Below are positions 1-6,161 of a DNA stretch of 11,910 nt, one piece after another. The stretch is from JASHVB01 sp049522565 (lineage in GTDB: Bacteria; Pseudomonadota; Alphaproteobacteria; Acetobacterales; Acetobacteraceae). A program made the position numbers and the translations under genes. Every line of letters begins with the position of its first letter. The first letter of the stretch is position 1. The DNA lies in contig JBEKNT010000199.1 of the NCBI GenBank assembly GCA_049522565.1, forward strand, positions 1 to 11,910, written 5' to 3'. The notes under the pieces are model-generated. The model did not search any database. It was given only the letters and a program-made list of their open reading frames with translations, and was not told the origin of the DNA.

Positions 1-177
1 TCTTTGCTTTCCGGTCGGGTCAGCAGAGCAGGTCGTCACCCCCGTCGCCACGAGGCTGTCGCGCCGCCCAAGCCTCCCCGGCCGCGCGGGCGCCAGAACC
101 GGTTTGTCCACAGGGCCTAGTCTGCCCTTGGCTGTTACCTGCGGCGACTGTAGCGGAGATGGCACATCGCCGCCCGC
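1..177. other. Intergenic stretch at window edge, no supported gene
   Basis: This stretch lies downstream of the carbonic anhydrase gene. I see no tRNA, no convincing rho-independent terminator (no GC hairpin followed by a T-run) and no recognisable coding sequence. On the minus strand the frame of the carbonic anhydrase stays open after its TAG stop to the window edge. The translation is Pro/Gly/Arg-rich and resembles no family I know, as expected by chance in GC-rich DNA. Confidence 0.5.
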
Positions 178-795
178 CTATCCCACCGCAGCGAACCGCC
201 CGTCATTACCCAGCACGCTCAGCTCTCCGGTGCGCACGTCGAAATGCGCGCCATGCAGCGTCAGGTGGCCGGCTGCCTCCCGCTCGGCAATCCATGGGAA
301 TTGCCGCAGGTTCGCCAGCGACAGCTTCACCACCTCATGCTCGCCATGCAGTTGCTGTTGCTCCGGCGAGTCGCAGGCCAGCGCGCGCAGCCGCACCGGC
401 GCCGCGATGGCGATCCACGACGCTACGAAATCCTGCGCGTTGTCCGGCAGGCCGTGCAGCAGGCCTCGCACACCGCCACACAGGCCGTGGCCGAGCACCA
501 TCAGGTCGCGTACCTCCAGCACGCGCACGCCGAACTCCAACGCCGCGCTGGTTCCGTGATACGCACCATCCGGCGCGTAAGGCGGCACCAGCGCGGCGAT
601 GTTGCGCACGATGAACAGCTCGCCCGGACCAGCATCGAAGATCATCCCGGGATCGACCCGGCTGTCAGCGCAGGCGATCACCATCGCCCGTGGCCGCTGG
701 CCTTGCTCTGCCAAGGCTTCGAACAGGCGACGCCGCTCCGGCCAGCCTGCGCCACGAAATCGCCGATAGCCTGCCAGCAGGCGCTCCACCGTCAC
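178..795 (-). CDS. Beta-class carbonic anhydrase
   Basis: Cytoplasmic zinc enzyme interconverting CO2 and bicarbonate. The product is 205 aa, a normal length for a compact bacterial beta-CA. Family signatures are clear: CADSRVDP at residues 42-49 supplies the zinc ligand Cys42 and the Asp44/Arg46 dyad, and HGLCGG at 103-108 supplies zinc ligands His103 and Cys106. No signal peptide is visible. The start is GTG at 793-795. A second in-frame GTG two codons later (787-789) has a better-spaced GAGG and may be the true start. The gene begins 24 nt after the dioxygenase stop, in the same reading frame, so the two are probably co-transcribed. Context with decarboxylase-type amidohydrolases suggests, as inference, a role in handling released CO2. 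The family call is secure; the physiological link is not. Confidence 0.93.
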   Translation of the reverse strand: MTVERLLAGYRRFRGAGWPERRRLFEALAEQGQRPRAMVIACADSRVDPGMIFDAGPGELFIVRNIAALVPPYAPDGAYHGTSAALEFGVRVLEVRDLMVLGHGLCGGVRGLLHGLPDNAQDFVASWIAIAAPVRLRALACDSPEQQQLHGEHEVVKLSLANLRQFPWIAEREAAGHLTLHGAHFDVRTGELSVLGNDGRFAAVG

Positions 796-819
796 CTCGT
801 GCCGTGCCGCGTGAGTCCT

Positions 820-1596
820 TCAGCCGAAGGCGTAGGCGTCCATGCGCAGAGCGCCATACGTGGTGCTGGCGTGTAGCCGCGTGGCCCGTGCCTTGTCGCC
901 CGCCGCACCCAGCGCAACGAACAGCGGCAGCAGATGCTCGTCCGTCGGGTGCTGCACCGCAGCATAGGGTGCTTTGCGGCGATAGGCCAGCAGATCGTCG
1001 ACGCGATCGTCCTGCAATGCCGCGTGCATCCAGTCGGCAAACGCCACCACGTCCGCCGGCGGAGCGGCGTCCGGTTCGACACGACGCAGCCGGCCGAGAT
1101 TATGCGTGAACGAACCGGAGCCGATCACCAGCACGTCCTCGCCGCGCAACGCTGCCACCGCACGACCGAGACGCAGGTGATGCTCCGGCCCAAGCGGCGT
1201 CTGCATCGATAGTTGCAGCACGGGTATGTCGTGCGCCGGATACATCAGCGTCAGGGGCACCCAGGCGCCGTGATCCAGCCCTCGCGCGGAGTCGAGCGTC
1301 GTTTCGAACCCGGCGTCCCGCAGCAGCTCCGCGACGCGCTGCGCCAGGGCCGGATCGCCCGGCGCCGGATAGCGCATCGCGAACAGCGCCGGCGGAAAGC
1401 CGTAGAAGTCGTGGATCGTCTCGTTCACCGCGACCGCATTGACGAGCGGTCGCGCGGTTTCCCAATGTGCCGACGCGACCAGGATCGCGCGCGGCCGTTG
1501 CAACGTAGCGCCAAGCCCGGCCAGGAATTCACGCGCCGGAGACGGCTCCAGCGCCAGCATCGGCGATCCGTGGCTGATGAACAGCGCGGGCAGCAT
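820..1596 (-). CDS. LigB-superfamily extradiol dioxygenase, 4,5-DOPA dioxygenase (YgiD) type
   Basis: Member of the class III extradiol ring-cleavage dioxygenase superfamily (LigB fold), DODA/YgiD branch, 258 aa, full length. The visible signatures are SHGSP at residues 8-12 with His9, SAHWE with His44, GLDHGAW at 106-112, GSGSFTHN at 159-166 with His165, and PTDEHLLPL with His221. His9, His44, His165 and His221 match the metal-binding His set of this family. Members cleave catechols such as L-DOPA in vitro, but for most bacterial homologues the natural substrate is unknown, so I give no gene symbol. The ATG at 1594-1596 is preceded by a weak ribosome binding site. It lies 63 nt downstream of the last amidohydrolase and 24 nt upstream of the carbonic anhydrase on the same strand, so it probably belongs to the same operon and could cleave a catecholic intermediate. 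Confidence 0.88.
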   Translation of the reverse strand: MLPALFISHGSPMLALEPSPAREFLAGLGATLQRPRAILVASAHWETARPLVNAVAVNETIHDFYGFPPALFAMRYPAPGDPALAQRVAELLRDAGFETTLDSARGLDHGAWVPLTLMYPAHDIPVLQLSMQTPLGPEHHLRLGRAVAALRGEDVLVIGSGSFTHNLGRLRRVEPDAAPPADVVAFADWMHAALQDDRVDDLLAYRRKAPYAAVQHPTDEHLLPLFVALGAAGDKARATRLHASTTYGALRMDAYAFG

Positions 1597-1659
1597 CAGG
1601 CGCCGGGGGCCGCGGGCAACGACGCCGGCGATTCGCGCGGCAGCTTCATCGGACGAGCC

Positions 1660-2763
1660 TCACCGGAACGTATAGACGTTCAGCGCATTGTCGCGGAACA
1701 GCATGTGCTTTTCCTGTTCCGTCATCTGGAAACCGAAGGCGTGGTTGGGATCGTCGAAGTCCCAGTGCGGATAATCGCTGGAATACACCATGCGGTTCCA
1801 GCCGATCCATTCGAAGACCTGGCGCAGGTCGCCGGGATGTTCCGGCTCCTCTACCGGCTGGGTGGCAAACCACAGATTGGTCCGCATGTATTCCGACGGC
1901 GGCCGCTTCACTTGCGGTACTTCGCCCCGCATCTTCGCCCAGTGATTGTCGAGTCGCCACCCCCAGCTTGGTGCCCAGGCGAAGCCGCCCTCGATCAGGC
2001 AGACCTTCAATTTCGGAAATGCCTCGAACACGCCTTCCAGGATCATACTCGCCGCCTGGTTCTGCATCGAGTGGATCAGCACGTGATGATCCTCGATGTA
2101 GAACTGCGGCCAGCCGCCGGCGGACGGTGCACTGCTCTGCGTGCCGCCGATATGCAAGCCGATCGACAGATTGTTCGCCTGCGCCGCCGCGAAGATCGGC
2201 CAGTAGCGGCGGCGGCCGAGCGGCTCCGACGTCTTCGAGCCAAGCTGGATCTGCGCGAACCGCCAGTCGCCGGCGCGCTTCTCGATTTCCTTCACCGCCG
2301 CTGCGGGATCGTCCTGCGGCACCAGGATCGAGGCGCGCAGCCGAGGTTCCGGATCGACGAACTCGCAGGCCTGCCACTCGTTCATCGCGGTGCACAACGC
2401 CGCGGCTTCGTCCTGGTTGCGCGACGTGTTGCCGCCGAGCAGCGGTTCAAGGACACCGAAGACGATGTTGTACGGGTCGAGGAGTTGCTCGCGGATGAAA
2501 TCGACATCGGAGCCGGGCGGCCCGCCGGACGGCGGCCAGGAATCGCGGCGTGACGTGTTGGGCGAAAAACGCGGATAGGTGCCGCGATCGGCATACGGCC
2601 CGCAGTTGAATTTTCCGTACTCTGCGACGTGCTTGCGCCAACGCTCCGACAAGTACTGGTTGATCGCGCCAGCCTTCGGATAGGGATGGATGTCGCAATC
2701 GATGATGCCGAGCCGCTGGTCGGTCGTTCCTTGCCGCTCCAGGACGTTCACGGGCGCATTCAT
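1660..2763 (-). CDS. Amidohydrolase-family protein (PF04909, ACMSD-like), tandem paralogue A
   Basis: A 367-aa TIM-barrel metalloenzyme of the amidohydrolase-2 family, which includes ACMSD, gamma-resorcylate and 5-carboxyvanillate decarboxylases, LigY-type hydrolases and LigJ-type hydratases. Candidate metal ligands are Asp24-x-His26 (IIDCDIHP), His204 (SIGLH) and Asp330 (SSDYPHW). The position where ACMSD carries its catalytic His appears as Glu258 (IEGGFAW). It aligns without gaps to the next gene upstream (2835-3938), with about 69 of 367 differences by hand count, or 81% identity. The start is taken as ATG 2761-2763 because the MNAPV N-terminus matches the paralogue and GGAGA sits 8 nt upstream. 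The frame runs 25 codons further upstream, but that stretch is encoded by a palindromic element and is not protein. Reaction and substrate are unknown; decarboxylation or C-C hydrolysis of an aromatic-derived acid is the likeliest class. Confidence 0.9.
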   Translation of the reverse strand: MNAPVNVLERQGTTDQRLGIIDCDIHPYPKAGAINQYLSERWRKHVAEYGKFNCGPYADRGTYPRFSPNTSRRDSWPPSGGPPGSDVDFIREQLLDPYNIVFGVLEPLLGGNTSRNQDEAAALCTAMNEWQACEFVDPEPRLRASILVPQDDPAAAVKEIEKRAGDWRFAQIQLGSKTSEPLGRRRYWPIFAAAQANNLSIGLHIGGTQSSAPSAGGWPQFYIEDHHVLIHSMQNQAASMILEGVFEAFPKLKVCLIEGGFAWAPSWGWRLDNHWAKMRGEVPQVKRPPSEYMRTNLWFATQPVEEPEHPGDLRQVFEWIGWNRMVYSSDYPHWDFDDPNHAFGFQMTEQEKHMLFRDNALNVYTFR

Positions 2764-2766
2764 CGG

Positions 2767-2780
2767 ACGGTCTCCTTCAG
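2767..2780 (-). repeat. 14-base footprint of the 3935-5005 gene's 3' end, duplicated upstream of paralogue A
   Basis: The minus strand reads CTGAAGGAGACCGT here, ending 3 nt before the ATG of paralogue A. The identical 14 bases occur at 3942-3955, also 3 nt before the ATG of paralogue B, where they encode the C-terminal Leu-Lys-Glu-Thr-Val of the upstream amidohydrolase. They contain the ribosome binding site in both places. The simplest reading is that the tandem duplication carried this gene tail along and it survives as a leader. Confidence 0.6.
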
Positions 2781-2787
2781 AGAAGGG

Positions 2788-2820
2788 ATGACTCCCCTCC
2801 CCTTGAGGGAGGGGGAGCCT
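2788..2820. repeat. REP-like GC-rich palindrome between tandem amidohydrolase genes
   Basis: CTCCCCTCCC (2792-2801) pairs with GGGAGGGGGAG (2807-2817), giving a 10-bp stem with one bulged G and a 5-nt loop. No T-run follows on either strand, so a rho-independent terminator is unlikely. The composition and its six-frame translations (LPLPQGEG on minus, PLPLREGE on plus) look like the palindromic interspersed elements common in intergenic DNA of GC-rich proteobacteria. It may stabilise or attenuate the operon transcript between paralogues B and A. Class assignment is by resemblance only. Confidence 0.6.
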
Positions 2821-2834
2821 ATCGTGCGTACGTC

Positions 2835-3938
2835 TCAACGAAAGCTGTACACGTCCAGCGCGTTATCCCGATACAGCATCCGCTTCTCCTGCTCCGTCAT
2901 TTGGAAGCGGAACGCGAGGTACGGATCGTCGAAGTCCCAGTGCGGATAGTCGCTGGAATACACCATGCGGTCCCAGCCGATCCATTCGAACACCTGGCGC
3001 AGGTCCTCGGGATGTTCCGGCTCTTCCACCGGCTGGGTAGCATACCAGATATTGGTCCGCATGTATTCGGATGGCGGGCGCTTCACCTGTGGCACCTCGT
3101 CGCGCATCTTCGCCCAATGCGCATCCAGCCGCCAGCCCAGCGTCGGCACCCAGGCAAAGCCGCCCTCGATCATCACGACCTTCAGTTTGGGAAACGCCTC
3201 GAACACGCCTTCCAGGATCAGGCTGGTCACCTGGTTCTGCATCGAATGGACCAGGCCGTGATGTTCCTCGATATAGAACTGCGGCCAACCGCCGGCCGAT
3301 GGAGCGCTGGCGAACGTCCCGCCCACATGCAGCCCGATCGACAGGTTGTTCGCCTGCGCTGCGGCGAAGATCGGCCAGTAGCGCCGGCGGCCGATCGGCT
3401 CCGACGTCTTCGAACCAAGCTGGATCTGCGCAAACCGCCAGTCGCCGGCCCGCTTCTCGATCTCCTTCACCGCGGCCTCCGGATCGTCCTGCGGCACCAG
3501 GATCGAGGCCCGCAGCCGCGGTTCAGGATCGGTGAATTCATAAATCTGCCAGTCGTTCATCGCGGAACACAGCACCGCCGCCTCATCCAGGTTGCGCGAC
3601 GAGTTGCCGCCGAGCAACGGCTCCAGCACGCCATAGGCTATGTTGTACTGATCCAGCAATTGCTCGCGGATGAAGCCGACATCGGAACCGGGCGCCCCGC
3701 CACCGGGCGGAAACGAATCACGCCGCGACAGGAACGGCTGGAACCGCGGATAGAGGCCGCGCTCGGCGTATGCGCTGGTGTTGAACTTGCCGTACTGCGC
3801 CAGATGTTTGCGCCAGCGCTCCGGCATGTATTGCTCCAGCGCGCCCGGCTTCGGGAACGGATGCACATCGCAATCGATAATGCCCAGCAACTGGCCGGAC
3901 TGTTGGCGTTGCTCCAACACGCTGACGGGCGCGTTCAT
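2835..3938 (-). CDS. Amidohydrolase-family protein (PF04909, ACMSD-like), tandem paralogue B
   Basis: 367 aa, the same length as and about 81% identical to the neighbouring paralogue at 1660-2763. Candidate metal ligands are conserved: Asp24-x-His26 (IIDCDVHP), His204 (SIGLH) and Asp330 (SSDYPHW); Glu258 sits in IEGGFAW. The strongest conservation is a central block (about residues 135-205) and the C-terminal PVEEPEHP and SSDYPHWDFDDP regions. Divergence is concentrated in residues 6-75, so substrate specificity may differ. Its ATG (3936-3938) overlaps the stop of the upstream amidohydrolase by 4 nt (ATGA), so translation is probably coupled, and the ribosome binding site lies inside the upstream gene's last codons. 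Synonymous differences from paralogue A are spread along the gene, which argues for old duplication under purifying selection. The exact reaction is unknown. Confidence 0.9.
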   Translation of the reverse strand: MNAPVSVLEQRQQSGQLLGIIDCDVHPFPKPGALEQYMPERWRKHLAQYGKFNTSAYAERGLYPRFQPFLSRRDSFPPGGGAPGSDVGFIREQLLDQYNIAYGVLEPLLGGNSSRNLDEAAVLCSAMNDWQIYEFTDPEPRLRASILVPQDDPEAAVKEIEKRAGDWRFAQIQLGSKTSEPIGRRRYWPIFAAAQANNLSIGLHVGGTFASAPSAGGWPQFYIEEHHGLVHSMQNQVTSLILEGVFEAFPKLKVVMIEGGFAWVPTLGWRLDAHWAKMRDEVPQVKRPPSEYMRTNIWYATQPVEEPEHPEDLRQVFEWIGWDRMVYSSDYPHWDFDDPYLAFRFQMTEQEKRMLYRDNALDVYSFR

Positions 3939-5005
3939 TGCACGGTCTCCTTCAGGCGCGGATAGGTTTCCAGCGGATTGTCGACGCGGATGCGTTGCAG
4001 CAGCGCCGGCGACAGCCCGCCCGGCAGGACCGCGTCACCCTCGAACTGCCAGTGCGGATAGTCCGAAGCGAACAGCAGCATCCGATCGCTGTCGATTTGC
4101 TCCATCAGCCGCTCGATCACCTTCGGGTCAGGCGGCGCGTCGATCGGCTGCGTGGTCAGCCGCACGTTCTCGCGCAGGATGTCGGCGGGCGAGCGGTTGA
4201 CCCATGGCACCTCCGCCCGCACGCCGCGCCAGGTCTTGACGGCGCGCCAGATGAAGCCCGGCAACCAGGTGACGCCGGACTCGATCAGCACCACGCGCAG
4301 GCTGGGGAATTTGGTGAAGATGCCGTTGCTGATCAGCGACAGCAACTGGTCCTCGAACGTGTTCGAATGCGCCACGTAATCATGCAGGAAATGCGACGGC
4401 CAGCCGGTGGACGTCGGCGCATACCGATACATGCTGCCGGCGTGCAGGCCGATCGGCAGGTCGTGCTTCACCGCGGCTTCGTAGATCGGCCAGTAATAGC
4501 TGCGGCCGAGCATCATCTCGCAGGCCACCGGCATCAGGATCTGCACGAAGCGCCGGTCGCCGGCGCGGCGCTCGATCTCCTCGACCGCGAGATAGGGCGC
4601 CTGGGCGGGAACCACGATCGAGGCGCGCAGCCGCGTGTCCTTGTCGAGCCAGTTCTCGATCATCCAGTCGTTCACGGCGGAACAGATCGCCGCGCCCATG
4701 CTCTCGCTTGCGGAAACCTGACCGCCGGTCAGCGGGTTGCAGATGGCAAGGCTGATGCCGAACGCATCCAGCGCGTCGCGCTGCATGTCGCCAAGCGCGC
4801 CACCCGGGCGCTGACCCGACACGCGCCAGTCCGGCCGGCAGGTGATCGGCGCGTTGAGCGGATAGCTCATCATGTCGAACCCGTCGAGCCCGCGCGCGAC
4901 GAAGGATTCCTGCCAGAACGGCTCCATATAGCGCAGCAACTGCTTGATGTCAGGCACACCGGGATGGATGTCGCAATCGATCGCGCCATCGGCAAATGTC
5001 GTCAT
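3935..5005 (-). CDS. Amidohydrolase-family protein (PF04909, ACMSD-like), first gene of minus-strand operon
   Basis: 356-aa amidohydrolase-2 family protein, clearly related to but much more diverged from the two downstream copies (roughly 40% identity by eye in conserved blocks). Candidate metal ligands are Asp12-x-His14 (IDCDIHP), His188 (PIGLH) and Asp315 (ASDYPHW). As in the neighbours, the ACMSD catalytic-His position appears as Glu (Glu242 in IESGVTW). Two in-frame ATGs exist. The second (5003-5005) is chosen because GAGGAG at 5012-5017 lies 6 nt before it, whereas it abuts the first ATG (5009-5011) with no spacing; using the first would add only Met-Ala. It heads the minus-strand gene series, right behind a candidate TTGACA promoter, and overlaps the next gene by 4 nt. 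Decarboxylase, hydrolase and hydratase remain possible. Confidence 0.9.
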   Translation of the reverse strand: MTTFADGAIDCDIHPGVPDIKQLLRYMEPFWQESFVARGLDGFDMMSYPLNAPITCRPDWRVSGQRPGGALGDMQRDALDAFGISLAICNPLTGGQVSASESMGAAICSAVNDWMIENWLDKDTRLRASIVVPAQAPYLAVEEIERRAGDRRFVQILMPVACEMMLGRSYYWPIYEAAVKHDLPIGLHAGSMYRYAPTSTGWPSHFLHDYVAHSNTFEDQLLSLISNGIFTKFPSLRVVLIESGVTWLPGFIWRAVKTWRGVRAEVPWVNRSPADILRENVRLTTQPIDAPPDPKVIERLMEQIDSDRMLLFASDYPHWQFEGDAVLPGGLSPALLQRIRVDNPLETYPRLKETVQ

Positions 5006-5011
5006 GGCCAT

Positions 5012-5017
5012 CTCCTC
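5012..5017 (-). promoter_or_regulatory. Ribosome binding site deciding the start of the first amidohydrolase
   Basis: GAGGAG on the minus strand. It touches the ATG at 5009-5011 but has ideal 6-nt spacing to the ATG at 5003-5005, so the downstream ATG is preferred. Confidence 0.65.
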
Positions 5018-5024
5018 GCAGCGG

Positions 5025-5054
5025 ACTCTACGGGCGGGCGAATTGGGGTGTCAA
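5025..5054 (-). promoter_or_regulatory. Candidate sigma-70 promoter of the minus-strand operon
   Basis: On the minus strand a perfect TTGACA (5049-5054) is followed after 18 nt by TAGAGT (5025-5030, 4 of 6 matches to TATAAT). Transcription would start near 5018, just upstream of the GAGGAG ribosome binding site (5012-5017), leaving a leader of only about a dozen bases. Confidence 0.5.
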
Positions 5055-5215
5055 ACGGTGTCGCCTCGCACTTTCCGACCGGCCGGGTTTATTACCTCGT
5101 GCGGGTGGGCTGTCGATCGGGCAGGCGTTCTGCGCCGGGTTCGGCTTGACGATCGGGATCCGAGCCGTTGATGATTGCGGCTCGCTTCAGCCAGTGGTCC
5201 GGAACGCGCGGGTGC

Positions 5216-5235
5216 GCAACAAAGACCGCTGTTGC
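5216..5235. promoter_or_regulatory. Candidate operator: inverted repeat in divergent regulatory region
   Basis: GCAACA (5216-5221) and TGTTGC (5230-5235) form perfect 6-bp arms around an 8-nt centre, within the 285-base region between the divergent amidohydrolase operon and the GntR gene. Its right arm overlaps a possible -35 (TTGCAA, 5232-5237) for the regulator. The position suits autoregulation, but nothing links this motif to a specific GntR subclass, and 6-bp arms can arise by chance. Confidence 0.3.
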
Positions 5236-5260
5236 AAGTGGAATTCGACTGGGATACAAC
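5232..5260 (+). promoter_or_regulatory. Candidate promoter of the GntR gene
   Basis: TTGCAA (5232-5237), 17 nt, TACAAC (5255-5260) give two 4-of-6 matches to the sigma-70 hexamers, about 30 nt before the chosen start. An alternative is TTGACG (5146-5151) with GATGAT (5170-5175). A short inverted repeat CAAC-TTG-GTTG (5257-5267) overlaps the proximal -10. Confidence 0.3.
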
Positions 5261-5290
5261 TTGGTTGACCCACAGGCTCTGAAGGCATCG

Positions 5291-5968
5291 ATGACCCTCA
5301 CCTCCCCACACACCCTGCGACAGCAGGCATATGAGGAGATCAAGCGGGGCATTCTGGATTCACGCTACGCACCCGGCAGCCTGTTGTCGGAAAACCAGTT
5401 GGCCGAGGAGTTGCAGATCAGCCGGACTCCGATCCGGGAGGCGCTGCGCGACCTCGCGACTGGCGGTCTGGTCCGCATCCTGCCGCAGCGAGGTATCATC
5501 GTCTCTGAACTGTCGTTGCAGGATATCGTCGAGGTGTACCAGTTGCGAGAGCAGCTTGAGGGTTTTGCTGTGCGTCTCGCGGCTGAGCGGATGAGCGAGG
5601 AGGATCGCGCCGGCTTCGCGGACGACCACCGTCAGGCGCTTGCTCATATGAACGCCGGCCGCCAGCGTCAGGGCTACAATTTTTCCATTCTTATGCACGA
5701 CCGCATCATTCGCATAGCGCGCAATGCGCGGTTGAGTAAGTTCATGGAGCAATTATCCGATCTCACGCACCGCTTCGGTCTTTTGACATTGCGCAATGGT
5801 CGCGGCCAGCCGGCGTTGCGGGAGCATGGCGAGATTATCGCCGCATTATTGGCAGGCGATGCAGACCGGGCCGAGACGCTGATGCGGTCTCATCTCCGAG
5901 CAGACCGCGACATGGTGCTACGACTGACGCTGCCAGCCGGCATCGCCGGTTCCGGGTTCGCCTTGTAA
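5291..5968 (+). CDS. GntR-family transcriptional regulator, FadR subfamily with FCD domain
   Basis: 225-aa DNA-binding regulator. Residues 8-72 form the GntR winged helix-turn-helix, with the hallmark run LSENQLAEELQISRTPIREA at 32-51. Residues about 77-215 form the all-helical FCD ligand-binding domain, with conserved His136, His179 and His201 of the metal/effector pocket. The residue four before His136, usually the Asp ligand, is Ser132. The frame extends 41 codons upstream, but that stretch lacks homology; ATG 5291 has GAAGG 5 nt before it and puts the helix-turn-helix at the usual distance from the N-terminus. It lies between two divergent catabolic arms, so local repression relieved by a pathway acid is the expected role (inference). 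It uses rare TTA leucine codons and looks less GC-rich than its neighbours. Confidence 0.92.
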   Translation: MTLTSPHTLRQQAYEEIKRGILDSRYAPGSLLSENQLAEELQISRTPIREALRDLATGGLVRILPQRGIIVSELSLQDIVEVYQLREQLEGFAVRLAAERMSEEDRAGFADDHRQALAHMNAGRQRQGYNFSILMHDRIIRIARNARLSKFMEQLSDLTHRFGLLTLRNGRGQPALREHGEIIAALLAGDADRAETLMRSHLRADRDMVLRLTLPAGIAGSGFAL

Positions 5969-6019
5969 CACCGCCTCGGGGCCGTCGGCCGCCGAAAGCA
6001 GCGACGCCGACGAATGGGC

Positions 6020-6053
6020 TTGACTCGCGTCTCGTCCGCATCTTGTATACTAG
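6020..6053 (+). promoter_or_regulatory. Candidate promoter with overlapping operator-like palindrome, plus-strand operon
   Basis: TTGACT (6020-6025) and TATACT (6046-6051) resemble -35 and -10 boxes but stand 20 nt apart, longer than ideal. The -10 lies within CTTGTATACTAG (6042-6053), a 12-bp palindrome with one mismatched pair centred on GTATAC. Palindromes with GTATAC cores are typical of FadR-subfamily GntR operators as I recall them, so repressor binding would occlude the promoter. The pairing is visible; the function is inferred. Confidence 0.45.
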
Positions 6054-6057
6054 TGCC

Positions 6058-6161
6058 ACACATCGAGGGGAACGGATGTGTCGATGGGCTGCCTGGGGAC
6101 GATGACGCGGGAACCGGCCGGCAATGCTCGTCCGGCAGGCGAAGCAACCGGCACCGTCCCC
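6058..6161 (+). other. Potentially structured 5' leader of the plus-strand operon
   Basis: The 6054-6181 leader has several complementary segments. ACACATC (6058-6064) pairs with GATGTGT (6075-6081). CATCGA (6061-6066) pairs with TCGATG (6081-6086), which would exclude the first hairpin. GGGGACGATG (6095-6104) pairs with CACCGTCCCC (6152-6161) in 9 of 10 positions, enclosing GCCGG/CCGGC (6117-6121 and 6132-6136). The long stem ends 20 nt before the ATG. I recognise no known riboswitch class. Fortuitous pairing in GC-rich DNA is a real alternative. Confidence 0.3.

Noticed and set aside
1..177. Open minus-strand frame continuing in frame after the carbonic anhydrase TAG stop
   Set aside because: There is no homology, a low-complexity Pro/Gly/Arg composition, and it is cut by the window edge. 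Read-through or a C-terminal extension is not supported.
1213..2553. 446-codon open frame on the plus strand
   Set aside because: It is antisense to the amidohydrolase and dioxygenase genes, rich in Arg/His/Ala with no family motif, and explained by codon phase in GC-rich DNA.
2764..2838. 25-residue N-terminal extension of paralogue A
   Set aside because: The extension is encoded by the palindrome and leader. The paralogue lacks it, and a good ribosome binding site precedes the internal ATG.
2180..3540. Recent gene conversion of the central block of the tandem amidohydrolases
   Set aside because: The proteins are almost identical here, but synonymous differences occur every few codons, which fits purifying selection, not recent conversion.
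2901..5149. Two plus-strand open frames of 354 and 403 codons (2901-3965 and 3938-5149)
   Set aside because: Both mirror the tandem amidohydrolases and resemble each other only because the sense genes are paralogues. Neither shows a recognisable domain.
5969..6000. GGCC-GTC-GGCC hairpin after the GntR stop as a terminator
   Set aside because: The stem is only 4-5 bp with no T-run, as expected by chance at this GC content.
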